Shown here piece by piece: positions 1-12,427 of a stretch of 64,000 nucleotides of DNA. Under the pieces are notes generated by a model that was not told where the DNA came from, did no database searches, and saw only the letters and a program-made list of their open reading frames with translations. A program made the position numbers and the translations under genes. How positions within the stretch are numbered: position 1 is the first letter of the stretch; each line of letters begins with the position of its first letter. Origin of the DNA: Calendula officinalis (Eukaryota > Streptophyta > Magnoliopsida > Asterales > Asteraceae); NCBI GenBank assembly GCA_963853835.1, contig OY970821.1, forward strand, positions 54,084,640 to 54,148,639, in the 5' to 3' direction.

Positions 1-149
1 GCCGAACATCATCCTCGGCCCGAACACCGAACTTCGGCCCGAACACCACTTCGGCCCGAACACCACTTCGGCCCGAACACCACTTCGGCCCGAACATCCC
101 ACTTCGGCCCGAACACCACTTCGGCCCGCACATCCCTCTTCGGCCCGAA
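1..149 (+). repeat. Partial first monomer, sub-repeat block only
   Basis: The window opens inside a sub-repeat block, at the spacer type atcatcct. It continues through accgaactt, several accactt spacers, one atcccactt and one atccctctt, to the start of the first module at 150. The module belonging to this block lies left of the window, so the array extends upstream. Confidence 0.95.
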
Positions 150-650
150 CTCTTCAATATCTAAGATTGTGTGACAAAAGGTGCTATACTAAAACATTCA
201 TAACTTTCAGCTCGGGTGTCCGTTTCACGCCCACGAGTAACCAAAATAGCTGGTTCGTTCGTCACTGCCAAGAACAAGTTCGGCCCGAAGTCTTCAATAT
301 CCAAGATTGTGTGACAAAAGGTGCTATACTAAAACATCCATAACTTTTAGCTCGGGTGTCCGTTTCACGCCCACGAGTAACCAAAATAGCTAGTTCGTTC
401 GTCACTGCCAAGAACAAGTTCGGCCCGAACTCTTCACTGTTCCCGGCCCGAACTTCATTTTCGGCCCGAACTTCAACCTCGGCCCGAACTCCGACCTCGG
501 CCCAAACTTCAACCTCGGCCCGAACATCATCCTCGGCCCGAACACCGAATTTCGGCCCGAACACCAATTCGGCCCGAACACCACTTCGGCCCGAACATCC
601 CACTTCGGCCCGAACACTACTTCGGCCCGAACATCCCTCTTCGGCCCGAA

Positions 651-780
651 CTCTTCAATATCCAAGATTGTGTGACAAAAGGTGCTATACTAAAACATTC
701 ATAACTTTCAGCTCGGGTGTCCATTTCACGCCCACGAGTAACCAAAATAGCTGGTTCGTTCGTCACTGCCAAGAACAAGT
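651..780 (+). repeat. Reference unique module of the satellite monomer
   Basis: This ~130 bp stretch is the non-sub-repeated part of the monomer and recurs about 160 times. It contains conserved landmarks in order: TTCAATATCCAAG, GTGTGACAAAAGGTGCTATA, CATTCATAACTTTCAGC, GTGTCCGTTTCACGCC (here GTGTCCATTTCACGCC), ACGAGTAACCAAAATAGC and CACTGCCAAGAACAAG. Variants mark local subfamilies: GAGAAACC instead of GAGTAACC (several modules between about 14.6 and 23.2 kb), GAGTGACC (many modules between about 30 and 56 kb), and GTTTAACGCC instead of GTTTCACGCC (several modules between about 32 and 39 kb, and near 48.6 and 52.0 kb). The module is far less GC-rich than the neighbouring block and is a good probe or primer region. 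Phrases such as CATAACTTT...GTGTCCGTTTCACG resemble what is often seen in plant gypsy LTRs. That is an impression, not a demonstrated homology. Confidence 0.93.
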
Positions 781-978
781 TCGGCCCGAACTCTTCACTG
801 TTCCCGACCCGAACTTCATTTTCGGCCCGAACTTCAACCTCAGCCCGAACTTCAACCTCGGCCCGAACTCCGACCTCGGCCCGAACTTCAACCTCGGCCC
901 GAACATCATCCTCGGCCCGAACAACGAACTTCGACCCGAACATCCCTCTTCGGCCCGAACATCCCTCTTCGGCCCGAA
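781..978 (+). repeat. Reference sub-repeat block (CGGCCCGAAC, 17-19 bp)
   Basis: The block is a short-period repeat with core CGGCCCGAAC and spacers of 7 to 9 bp. The typical spacer order in full monomers is: tcttcactgttcc, ttcatttt, ttcaacct (one or two), tccgacct, ttcaacct, atcatcct, accgaactt, accactt (one to four), atcccactt, accactt, atccctctt. Then comes the next module. Each core has two CpG sites. In copies with a TT before the core, the site TTCGG-C-CCGAA is an interrupted palindrome. Spacer order is largely conserved from monomer to monomer, so the block is inherited as a unit and then edited by adding or dropping single sub-repeats. The 18 bp period stays in frame and leaves five of six frames open, which creates spurious ORFs. 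Confidence 0.93.
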
Positions 979-1358
979 CTCTTCAATATCCAAGATTGTG
1001 TGACAAAAGGTGCTATACTAAAACATTCATAACTTTCAGCTCGGGTGTCCGTTTCACGCCCACGAGTAACCAAAATAGCTGGTTCGTTCGTCACTGCCAA
1101 GAACAAGTTCGGCCCGAACTCTTCACTGTTCCTAGCCCGAACTTCATTTTCGGCCCGAACTTCATTTTCGGCCCGAACTTCAACCTCGGCCCGAACTTCC
1201 ACCTCGGCCCGAACTCCGACCTCGGCCCGAACTTCAACCTCGGCCCGAACATCATCCTCGGCCCGAACTCCGAACTTCGGCCCGAACACCACTTCGGCCC
1301 GAACATCCCACTTCGGCCCGAACACCACTTCGGCCCGAACATCCCTCTTCGGCCCGAA

Positions 1359-1498
1359 CTCTTCAATATCCAAGATTGTGTGACAAAAGGTGCTATACTA
1401 AAACATTCATAACTTTCAGCTCGGGTGTCCGTTTCACGCCCACGAGTATCCAAAATAGCTGGTTCGTTCGTCACAACCAAGAACAAGTTCGGCCCGAA
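1359..1498 (+). repeat. Short 140 bp monomer lacking the sub-repeat block
   Basis: The module is followed directly by TTCGGCCCGAACTCTTCA and the next module. Equivalent short monomers start at about 150, 2961, 4170, 5414, 5933 and 7501, all in the first 8 kb. The 18-mer TTCGGCCCGAACTCTTCA occurs at both ends of a normal block (before CTGTTCC and before ATATCC). A deletion between the two copies gives exactly this junction. Confidence 0.88.
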
Positions 1499-2960
1499 CT
1501 CTTCAATATCCAAGATTGTGTGACAAAAGGTGCTATACTAAAACATTCATAACTTTCAGCTCGGGTGACCGTTTCACGCCCACGAGTAACCAAAATAGCT
1601 AGTTCGTTCGTCACTGCCAAGAACAAGTTCGGCCCGAACTCTTCACTGTTCCCGACCGGAACTTCATTTTCGGCCCGAACTTCAACCTCGGCCCGAACTT
1701 CAACCTCGGCCCGAACTCCGACCTCGGCCCGAACTTCAACCTCGGCCCGAACATCATCCTCGGCCCGAACACCGAACTTCGACCCGAACATCCCTCTTCG
1801 GCCCGAACATCCCTCTTCGGCCAGAACTCTTCAATATCCAAGATTGTGTGACAAAAGGTGCTATACTAAAACATTCATAACTTTCAGCTCGGGTGTCCGT
1901 TTCACGCCCACGAGTAACCAAAATAGCTGGTTCGTTCGTCACTGCCAAGAACAAGTTCCGCCCGAACTCTTCACTGTTCCCGGCCCGAACTTCATTTTCG
2001 GCCCGAACTTTATTTTCGGCCCGAACTTCAACCTCGGCCCGAACTTCCACCTCGGCCCGAACTCCGACCTCGGCCCGAACTTCAACCTCGGCCCGAACAT
2101 CATCCTCGGCACGAACTCCGAACTTCGGCCCGAACACTACTTCGGCCCGAACACCACTTCGGCCCGAACATCCCACTTCGGCCCGAACACCACTTCGGCC
2201 CGAACATCCCTCTTCGGCCCGAACTCTTCAATATCCAAGATTGTGTGACAAAAGGTGCTATACTAAAACATTCATAACTTTCAGCTCAGGTGTCCGTTTC
2301 ACGCCCACAAGTAACCAAAATAGCTGGTTCGTTCGTCACTGCCAAGAACAAGTTCGGCCCGAACTCTTCACTGTTCCCGGCCCGAACTTCATTGTCGGCC
2401 CGAACTTCAACCACGGCCCGAACTTCAACCTCGGCCCGAACTCCGACCTCGGCCCGAACTTCAACCTCGGCCCGAACATCATCCTCTGCCCGAACACCAC
2501 TTCGGCCCGAACACCACTTCGGCCCGAACATCCCACTTCGGCCCGAACACCACTTCGGCCCGCACATCCCTCTTCGGCCCGAACTCTTCAATATCCAAGA
2601 TTGTGTGACAAAAGGTGCTATACTAAAACATTCATAGCTTTCAGCTCGGGTGTCCGTTTCATGCCCACGAGTAACCAAAATAGCTGGTTCGTTCGTCACT
2701 GCCAAGAACAAGTTTGGCCCGAACTCTTCACTGTTCCCGGCCCGAACTTCATTGTCGGCCCGAACTTCAACCTCGGCCCGAACTCCGACCTCGGCCCGAA
2801 CTTCAACCTCGGCCGAACATCATCCTCGGCCCGAACACCGAACTTCGGCCCGAACACCACTTCGGCCCGAACACCACTTCGGCCCGAACACCACTTCGGC
2901 CCGAACATCCCACTTCGGCCCGAACACCACTTCGGCCCGCACATCCCTCTTCGGCCCGAA

Positions 2961-5413
2961 CTCTTCAATATCTAAGATTGTGTGACAAAAGGTGCTATAC
3001 TAAAACATTCATAACTTTCAGCTCGGGTGTCCGTTTCACGCCCACGAGTAACCAAAATAGCTGGTTCGTTCGTCACTGCCAAGAACAAGTTCGGCCCGAA
3101 GTCTTCAATATCCAAGATTGTGTGACAAAAGGTGCTATACTAAAACATCCATAACTTTTAGCTCGGGTGTCCGTTTCACGCCCACGAGTAACCAAAATAG
3201 CTAGTTCGTTCGTCACTGCCAAGAACAAGTTCGGCCCGAACTCTTCACTGTTCCCGGCCCGAACTTCATTTTCGGCCCGAACTTCAACCTCGGCCCGAAC
3301 TCCGACCTCGGCCCAAACTTCAACCTCGGCCCGAACATCATCCTCGGCCCGAACACCGAATTTCGGCCAGAACACCAATTCGGCCCGAACACCACTTCGG
3401 CCCGAACATCCCACTTCGGCCCGAACACTACTTCGGCCCGAACATCCCTCTTCGGCCCGAACTCTTCAATATCCAAGATTGTGTGACAAAAGGTGCTATA
3501 CTAAAACATTCATAACTTTCAGCTCGGGTGTCCATTTCACGCCCACGAGTAACCAAAATAGCTGGTTCGTTCGTCACTGCCAAGAACAAGTTCGGCCCGA
3601 ACTCTTCACTGTTCCCGACCCGAACTTCATTTTCGGCCCGAACTTCAACCTCAGCCCGAACTTCAACCTCGGCCCGAACTCCGACCTCGGCCCGAACTTC
3701 AACCTCGGCCCGAACATCATCCTCGGCCCGAACAACGAACTTCGACCCGAACATCCCTCTTCGGCCCGAACATCCCTCTTCGGCCCGAACTCTTCAATAT
3801 CCAAGATTGTGTGACAAAAGGTGCTATACTAAAACATTCATAACTTTCAGCTCGGGTGTCCGTTTCACGCCCACGAGTAACCAAAATAGCTGGTTCGTTC
3901 GTCACTGCCAAGAACAAGTTCGGCCCGAACTCTTCACTGTTCCTAGCCCGAACTTCATTTTCGGCCCGAACTTCATTTTCGGCCCGAACTTCAACCTCGG
4001 CCCGAACTTCCACCTCGGCCCGAACTCCGACCTCGGCCCGAACTTCAACCTCGGCCCGGACATCATCCTCGGCCCGAACTCCGAACTTCGGCCCGAACAC
4101 CACTTCGGCCCGAACATCCCACTTCGGCCCGAACACCACTTCGGCCCGAACATCCCTCTTCGGCCCGAACTCTTCAATATCCAAGATTGTGTGACAAAAG
4201 GTGCTATACTAAAACATTCATAACTTTCAGCTCGGGTGTCCGTTTCACGCCCACGAGTATCCAAAATAGCTGGTTCGTTCGTCACAACCAAGAACAAGTT
4301 CGGCCCGAACTCTTCAATATCCAAGATTGTGTGACAAAAGGTGCTATACTAAAACATTCATAACTTTCAGCTCGGGTGTCCGTTTCACGCCCACGAGTAA
4401 CCAAAATAGCTAGTTCGTTCGTCACTGCCAAGAACAAGTTCGGCCCGAACTCTTCACTGTTCCCGACCGGAACTTCATTTTCGCCCCGAACTTCAACCTC
4501 GGCCCGAACTTCAACCTCGGCCCGAACTCCGACCTCGGCCCGAACTTCAACCTCGGCCCGAACATCATCCTCGGCCCGAACACCGAACTTCGACCCGAAC
4601 ATCCCTCTTCGGCCCGAACATCCCTCTTCGGCCCGAACTCTTCAATATCCAAGATTGTGTGACAAAAGGTGCTATACTAAAACATTCATAACTTTCAGCT
4701 CGGGTGTCCGTTTCACGCCCACGAGTAACCAAAATAGCTGGTTCGTTCGTCACTGCCAAGAACAAGTTCGGCCCGAACTCTTCACTGTTCCCGGCCCGAA
4801 CTTCATTTTCGGCCCGAACTTCATTTGCGGCCCGAACTTCAACCTCGGCCCGAAATTCCACCTCGGCCCGAACTCCGACCTCGGCCCGAACTTCAACCTC
4901 GGCCCGAACATCATCCTCGGCCCGAACTCCGAACTTCGGCCCGAACACCACTTCGGCCCGAACACCACTTCGGCCCGAACATCCCACTTCGGCCCAAACA
5001 CCACTTCGGCCCGAACATCCCTCTTCGGCCCGAACTCTTCAATATCCAAGATTGTGTGACAAAAGGTGCTATACTAAAACATTCATAACTTTCAGCTCGG
5101 GTGTCCGTTTCACGCCCACGAGTAACAAAAATAGCTGGTTCGTTCGTCACTGCCAAGAACAAGTTCGGCCCGAACTCTTCACTGTTCCCGGCCCGAACTT
5201 CATTGTCGGCCCGAACTTCAACCACGGCCCGAACTTCAACCTCAGCCCGAACTCCGACCTCGGCCCGAACTTCAACCTCGGCCCGAACATCATCCTCGGC
5301 CCGAACACCGAACTTCGGCCCGAACACCACTTCAGCCCGAACACCACTTCGGCCCGAACATCCCACTTCGGCCCGAACACCACTTCGGCCCGCACATCCC
5401 TCTTCGGCCCGAA
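2961..5413 (+). repeat. Higher-order repeat unit 1, copy B
   Basis: This is a copy of 150-2960 shifted by 2811 bp, with modules near 2961, 3101, 3462, 3790, 4170, 4310, 4638 and 5035. It matches copy A up to about 2.5 kb and then diverges: copy A has a 360 bp monomer with a shortened block (2224-2583) where copy B has a 379 bp one (5035-5413). The pair is adjacent, as expected from unequal crossing-over. Confidence 0.87.
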
Positions 5414-8400
5414 CTCTTCAATATCCAAGATTGTGTGACAAAAGGTGCTATACTAAAACATTCATAACTTTCAGTTCGGGTGTCCGTTTCACGCCCACGA
5501 GTAACCAAAATAGCTGGTTCGTTCGTCACTGCCAAGAACAAGTTCGGCCCGAATTCTTCAATATCCAAGATTGTGTGACAAAAGGTGCTATACTAAAACA
5601 TTCATAACTTTCAGCTCGGGTGTCCGTTTCACGCCCACGAGTAACCAAAATAGCTGGTTCGTTCGTCACTGCCAAGAACAAGTTCGGCCCGAACTCTTCA
5701 CTGTTCCCGGCCCGAACTTCATTTTCGGCCCGAACTTCAACCTCGGCCCGAACTTCAACCTCGGCCCGAACTCCGACCTCGGCCCAAACTTCAACCTCGG
5801 CCCGAACATCATCCTCGGCCCGAACACCGAACTTCGGCCCGAACACCAATTCGGCCCGAACACCACTTCGGCCCGAACATCCCACTTCGGCCCGAACACC
5901 ACTTCGGCCCGCACATCCCTCTTCGGCCCGAACTCTTCAATATCCAAGATTGTGTGACAAAAGGTGCTATACTAAAACATTCATAACTTTCAGCTCGGGT
6001 GTCCGTTTCACGCCCACGAGTAACCAAAATAGCTGGTTCGTTCGTCACTGCCAAGAACAAGTTCGGCCCGAATTCTTCAATATCCAAGATTGTGTGACAA
6101 AAGGTGCTATACTAAAACATTCATAACTTTCAGCTCGGGTGTCCGTTTCACGCCCACGAGTAACCAAAATAGCTGGTTTGTTCGTCACTGCCAAGAACAA
6201 GTTCGGCCCGAACTCTTCACTGTTCCCGGCCCGAACTTCATTTTCGGCCCGAACTTCAACCTCGGCCCGAACTTCAACCTCGGCCCGAACTCCGACCTCG
6301 GCCCAAACTTCAACCTCGGCCCGAACATCATCCTCGGCCCGAACACCGAACTTCAGCCCGAACACCAATTCGGCCCGAACATCCCTCTTCGGCCCGAACT
6401 CTTCAATATCCAAGATTGTGTGACAAAAGGTGCTATACTAAAACATTCATAACTTTCAGCTCGGGTGTCCATTTCACGCCCACGAGTAACCAAAATAGCT
6501 GGTTCGTTCGTCACTGCCAAGAACAAGTTCGGCCCGAACTCTTCACTGTTCCCGACCCGAACTTCATTTTCAGCCCGAACTTCAACCTCGGCCCGAACTT
6601 CAACCTCGGCCCGAACTCCGACCTCGGCCCGAACTTCAACCTCGGCCCGAACATCATCCTCGGCCCGAACACCGAACTTCGACCCGAACATCCCTCTTCG
6701 GCCCGAACATCCCTCTTCGGCCCGAACTCTTCAATATCCAAGATTGTGTGACAAAAGGTGCTATACTAAAACATTCATAACTTTCAGCTCGGGTGTCTGT
6801 TTCACGCCCACGAGTAACCAAAATAGCTGGTTCGTTCGTCACTGCCAAGAACAAGTTCGGCCCGAACTCTTCACTGTTCCCGGCCCGAACTTCATTTTCG
6901 GTCCGAACTTCATTTGCGGCCCGAACTTCAACCTCGGCCCGAACTTCCACCTCGGCCCGAACTCCGACCTCGGCCCGAACTTCAACCTCGGCCCGAACAT
7001 CATCCTCGGCCCGAACTCCGAACTTCGGCCCGAACACCACTTCGGTCCGAACACCACTTCGGCCCGAACACCACTTCGGCCCAAACACCACTTCGGCCCG
7101 AACATCCCTCTTCGGCCCGAACTCTTCAATATCCAAGATTGTGTGACAAAAGGGTCTATACTAAAACATTCATAACTTTCAGCTCGGGTGTCCGTTTCAC
7201 GCCCACGAGTAACCAAAATAGATGGTTCGTTCGTCACTGCCAAGAACAAGTTCGGCCCGAACTCTTCACTGTTCCCGGCCCGAACTTCATTGTCGGCCCG
7301 AACTTCAACCACGGCCCGAACTTCAACCTCAGCCCGAACTCCGACCTCGGCCCGAACTTCAACCTCGGCCCGAACATCATCCTCGGCCCGGACACCGAAC
7401 TTCGGCCCGAACACCACTTCGGCCCGAACACCACTTCGGCCCGAACATCCCACTTCGGCCCGAACACCACTTCGGCCCGCACATCCCTCTTCGGCCCGAA
7501 CTCTTCAATATCCAAGATTGTGTGACAAAAGGTGCTATACTAAAACATTCATAACTTTCAGCTCGGGTGTCCGTTTCACGCCCACGAGTAACCAAAATAG
7601 CTGGTTCGTTCGTCACTGCCAAGAACAAGTTCGGCCCGAACTCTTCAATATCCAAGATTGTGTGACAAAAGGTGCTATACTAAAACATTCATAACTTTCA
7701 GCTCGGGTGTCCGTTTCACGCCCACGAGTAACCAAAATAGCTGGTTCGTTCGTCACTGCCAAGAACAAGTTCGGCCCGAACTCTTCACTGTTCCCGGCCC
7801 GAACTTCATTTTCGGCCCGAACTTCAACCTCGGCCCGAACTCCGACCTCGGCCCGAACTTCAACCTTGGCCCGAACATCATCCTCGGCCCGAACACCGAA
7901 CTTCGGCCCGAACACCACTTCGACCCGAACACCACTTCGGCCCGAACATCCCACTTCGGCCCGAACACCACTTCGGCCCGAACATCCCTCTTCGGCCCGA
8001 ACTCTTCAATATCCAAGATTGTGGGACAAAAGGTGCTATACTAAAACATTCATAACTTTCAGCTCGAGTGTCCGTTTCACGCCCACGAGTAACCAAAATA
8101 GCTGGTTCGTTCGTCACTGCCAAGAACAAGTCCGGCCTGAACTCTTCACTGTTCTCGGCCCGAACTTCATTTTCGGCCCGAACTGCAACCTCGGCCCGAG
8201 CATCGTCCTCGGCCCGAACACCGAACTTCGGCCCGAACACCACTTCAGCCCGAACACCACTTCGGCCCGAACACCACTTCAGCCCGAACATCCCCCTTCG
8301 GCCCGAACACCACTTCGGCCCGAACATCCCTTTTCAGCCCGAACTCTTCAATATCCAAGATTGTGTGACGAAAGGTGCTATACTAAAACATTCATAACCT

Positions 8401-9101
8401 TCAGCTCCGGTGTCCGTTTCACGCCCACGAGTAACCAAAATAGCTGGTTCGTTCGTCATTGCCAAGAACAAGTTCGGCCCGAACTCTTCACTGGTCCCGG
8501 CCCGAACTTCATTTTCGGCCCGAACTTCAACCTCGGCCCGAACTTCAACCTCGGCCCGAACTCCGACCTCGGCCCTTACTTCAACCTCGGCCCGAACATC
8601 ATCCTCGGCCCGAACACTGAACTTCAGCCTGAACACCACTTTGGCCCGAACACCACTTCGGCCCGAACATCCCACTTAGGCCCGAACACCATTTCGGCCC
8701 GAACATCCCTCTTCGGCCCGAACTCTTCAATATCCAAGATTGTGTGACAAAAGGTGCTATACTAAAACATTCATAACTTTCAGCTCGGGTGTCCGTTTCA
8801 CGCCCACGAGTAACCAAAATAGCTAGTTCGTTCGTCACTACCAAGAACAAGTTCGGCCCGAACTCTTCACTGTTCCCGGCCCGAACTTCATTTTCGGCCC
8901 GAACTTCAACCTCGGCCCGAACTTCAACCTCGGCCCGAACTCCGACCTCGGCCCAAACTTCAACCTCGGCCCGAACATCATCCTCGGCCCGAACACCGAA
9001 CTTCGGCCCGAACACCAATTCGGCCCGAACACCACTTCGGCCCGAACATCCCACTTCGGCCCGAACACCACTTCGGCCCGAACATCCCTCTTCGGCCCGA
9101 A
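5414..9101 (+). repeat. Satellite segment of mixed monomer types
   Basis: Eleven modules start near 5414, 5554, 5933, 6073, 6399, 6727, 7122, 7501, 7641, 8002 and 8344, with a twelfth at 8723. They resemble unit 1 monomers but in a shuffled order. Three of the 140 bp monomers (5414, 5933, 7501) are here. The module at 7122 carries a small change, AAAAGGGTCTATA instead of AAAAGGTGCTATA. The monomer at 8002 is unusually diverged, with a shortened block and several base changes in its cores. Confidence 0.8.
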
Positions 9102-10186
9102 CTCTTCAATATCCAAGATTGTGTGACAAAAGGTGCTATACTAAAACATTCATAACTTTCAGCTCGGGTGTCCATTTCACGCCCACGAGTAACCAAAATA
9201 GCTGGTTCGTTCGTCACTGCCAAGAACAAGTTCGGCCCGAACTCTTCACTGTTCCCGACCCGAACTTCATTTTCGGCCCGAACTTCAACCTCGGCCCGAA
9301 CTTCAACCTCGGCCCGAACTCCGACCTCAGCCCGAACTTCAACCTCGGCCCGAACATCATCCTCGGCCCGAACACCGAACTTCGACCCGAACATCCCTCT
9401 TCGGCCCGAACATCCCTCTTCGGCCCGAACTCTTCAATATCCAAGATTGTGTGACAAAAGGTGCTATACTAAAACATTCATAACTTTCAGCTCGGGTGTC
9501 CGTTTCACGCCCACGAGTAACCAAAATAGCTGGTTCGTTCGTCACTCCCAAGAACAAGTTCCGCCCGAACTCTTCACTGTTCCCGGCCCGAACTTCATTT
9601 TCGGCCCGAACTTTATTTTCGGCCCGAACTTCAACCTCGGCCCGAACTTCCACCTCGGCCCGAACTCCGACCTCGGCCCGAACTTCAACCTCGGCCCGAA
9701 CATCATCCTCGGCACGAACTCCGAACTTCGGCCCGAACACTACTTCGGCCCGAACACCACTTCGGCCCGAACATCCCACTTCGGCCCGAACACCACTTCG
9801 GCCCGAACATCCCTCTTCGGCCCGAACTCTTCAATATCCAAGATTGTGTGACAAAAGGTGCTATACTAAAACATTCATAACTTTCAGCTCAGGTGTCCGT
9901 TTCACGCCCACGAGTAACCAAAATAGCTGGTTCGCTCGTCACTGCCAAGAACAAGTTCGGCCCGAACTCTTCACTGTTCCCGGCCCGAACTTCATTGTCG
10001 GCCCGAACTTCAACCACGGCCCGAACTTCAACCTCGGCCCGAACTCCGACCTCGGCCCGAACTTCAACCTCGGCCCGAACATCATCCTCTGCCCGAACAC
10101 CACTTCGGCCCGAACACCACTTCGGCCCGAACATCCCACTTCGGCCCGAACACCACTTCGGCCCGCACATCCCTCTTCGGCCCGAA
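9102..10186 (+). repeat. Displaced copy of 1499-2583
   Basis: The spacing 328-397-360 and private variants match 1499-2583 at a constant offset of 7603 bp. Examples are GTTCCGCCCGAAC, the spacer ggcACGAAC and the CTCTGCCCGAAC core variant. This shows that higher-order blocks are copied over distance as well as to the adjacent position. Confidence 0.82.
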
Positions 10187-10892
10187 CTCTTCAATATCCA
10201 AGATTGTGTGACAAAAGGTGCTATACTAAAACATTCATAACTTTCAGCTCGGGTGTCCGTTTCACGCCCACGAGTAACCAAAATAGCTAGTTCGTTCGTC
10301 ACTGCCAAGAACAAGTTCGGCCCGAACTCTTCACTGTTCCCGGCCCGAACTTCATTTTCGGCCCGAACTTCAACCTCGGCCCGAACTTCAACCTCGGCCC
10401 GAACTCCGACCTCGGCCCAAACTTCAACCTCGGCCGAACATCATCCTCGGCCCGAACACCGCACTTCGGCCCGAACACCAATTCGGCCCGAACACCACTT
10501 CGGCCCGAACATCCCACTTCGGCCCGAACACCACTTCGGCCCGAACATCCCTCTTCGGCCCGAACTCTTCAATATCCAAGATTGTGTGACAAAAGGTGCT
10601 ATACTAAAACATTCATAACTTTCAGCTCGGGTGTCCATTTCACGCCCACGAGTAACCAAAATAGCTGGTTCGTTCGTCACTGCCAAGAACAAGTTCGGCC
10701 CGAACTCTTCACTGTTCCCGACCCGAACTTCATTTTCGGCCCGAACTTCAACCTCGGCCCGAACTTCAACCTCGGCCCGAACTCCGACCTCGGCCCGAAC
10801 TTCAACCTCGGCCCGAACATCATCCTCGGCCCGAACACCGAACTTCGACCCGAACATCCCTCTTCGGCCCGAACATCCGTCTTCGGCCCGAA

Positions 10893-11398
10893 CTCTTCAA
10901 TATCCAAGATTGTGTGACAAAAGGTGCTATACTAAAACATTCATAACTTTCAGCTCGGGTGTCCGTTTCACGCCCACGAGTAACCAAAATAGCTGGTTCG
11001 TTCGTCACTGCCAAGAACAAGTTCGGCCCGAACTCTTCACTGTTCCCGGCCCGAACTTCATTTTCGGCCCGAACTTCATTTGCGGCCCGAACTTCAACCT
11101 CGGCCCGAACATCCACCTCGGCCCGAACTCCGACCTCGGCCCGAACTTCAACCTCGGCCCGTACATCATCCTCGGCCCGAACTCCGAACTCGGTCCGAAC
11201 TTCATTTTCGGCCCGAACTTCAACCTCGGCCCGAACTTCAGCCTCGGCCCGAACTCCGACCTCGGCCCGAACTTCAACCTCGGCCCGAACATCATCCTCG
11301 GCCCGAACACCGAACTTCGGCCCGAACACCACTTCGGCCCGAACATCCCACTACGGCCCGAACACCACTTCGGCCCGAACATCCCTCTTCGGCCCGAA
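10893..11398 (+). repeat. Expanded 506 bp monomer
   Basis: The sub-repeat block is partly duplicated inside this monomer. After the atcatcct and tccgaact spacers the series restarts at ttcatttt near 11200 and runs through ttcaacct, ttcagcct, tccgacct, ttcaacct and atcatcct again before the accactt series. It is an internal block duplication of about 126-144 bp. Confidence 0.83.
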
Positions 11399-12427
11399 CT
11401 CTTCAATATCCAAGATTGTGTGACAAAAGGTGCTATACTAAAACATTCATAACTTTCAGCTCGGGTGTCCGTTTCACGCCCACGAGTAACCAAAATAGCT
11501 GGTTCGTTCGTCACTACCAAGAACAAGTTCGGCCCGAACTCTTCACTGTTCCCGGCCCGAACTTCATTTTCGGCCCGAACTTCAACCTCGGCCCGAACTT
11601 CAACCTCGGCCCGAACTCCGACCTCGGCCCGAACTTCAACCTCGGCCCGAACATCATCCTCGGCCCGAACACCGAACTTCGGCCCGAACACCACTTCGGC
11701 CCGAACACCACTTCGGCCCGTACTCTTCAATATCCAAGATTGTGTGACAAAAGGTGCTATACTAAAACATTCATAACTTTCAGCTCGGGTGTCCGTTTCA
11801 CGCCCACGAGTAACCAAAATAGCTGGTTCGTTCGTCACTTCCAAGAAAAAGTTCGGCCCGAACTCTTCACTGTTCCCGGCCCGAACTTCATTTTCGGCCC
11901 GAACTTCAACCTCGGCCCGAACATCATCCTCGGCCCGAACACCGAACTTCGGCCCGAACACGACTTCGGCCCGAACATCCCTCTTCGGCCCGAACACCAC
12001 TTCGGCCCGAACATCCCTTTTCGGCCCGAACTCTTCAATATCCAAGATTGTGTGACAAAAGGTGGTATACTAAAACATTCATAACTTTCAGCTCGGGTGT
12101 CCATTTCACGCCCACGAGTAACCAAAATAGCTGGTTCGTTCGTCACTGCCAAGAACAAGTTCGGCCCGAACTCTTCACTGTTCCCGGCCCGAACTTCATT
12201 TTCGGCCCGAACTTCAACCTCGGCCCGAACTTCAACCTCGGCCCGAACTCCGACATCGGCCCGAACTCCGACCTCGGCCCGAACTTCAACCTCGGCCCGA
12301 ACATCATCCTCGGCCCGAACACCGAACTTCGGCCCGAACACGACTTCGGCCCGAACACCACTTCGGCCCGAACATCCCACTTCGGCCCGAACACCACTTC
12401 GGCCCGAACATCCCTTTTCGGCCCGAA

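Larger units (their letters stand above)
150..2960 (+). repeat. Higher-order repeat unit 1, copy A (2811 bp)
   Basis: Nine modules start near 150, 290, 651, 979, 1359, 1499, 1827, 2224 and 2584. The spacing pattern 140-361-328-380-140-328-397 recurs exactly 2811 bp further on. Private variants such as CATCCATAACTTTTAG at about 335 and again at about 3146 support a true duplication and not chance similarity. Two modules (150 and 1359) are followed directly by the next module without a sub-repeat block. Confidence 0.88.

Noticed and set aside
781..978. Regular short repeats with spacers, superficially like a CRISPR array
   Set aside because: The core is only 10 bp, spacers are 7-9 bp and are themselves repeated in the same order in every monomer, and there are no cas genes. 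It is a minisatellite in a plant-type genome.
1893..2975. A 360-residue open frame on the + strand with repeated SARTS/GPNFNL-like motifs, and similar long frames throughout 1-56428 on both strands
   Set aside because: The 18 bp sub-repeat is in frame and free of stops in five of six frames, so overlapping long ORFs occur everywhere. They begin and end at arbitrary modules, many start only at GTG, and no single frame is preserved across monomers.
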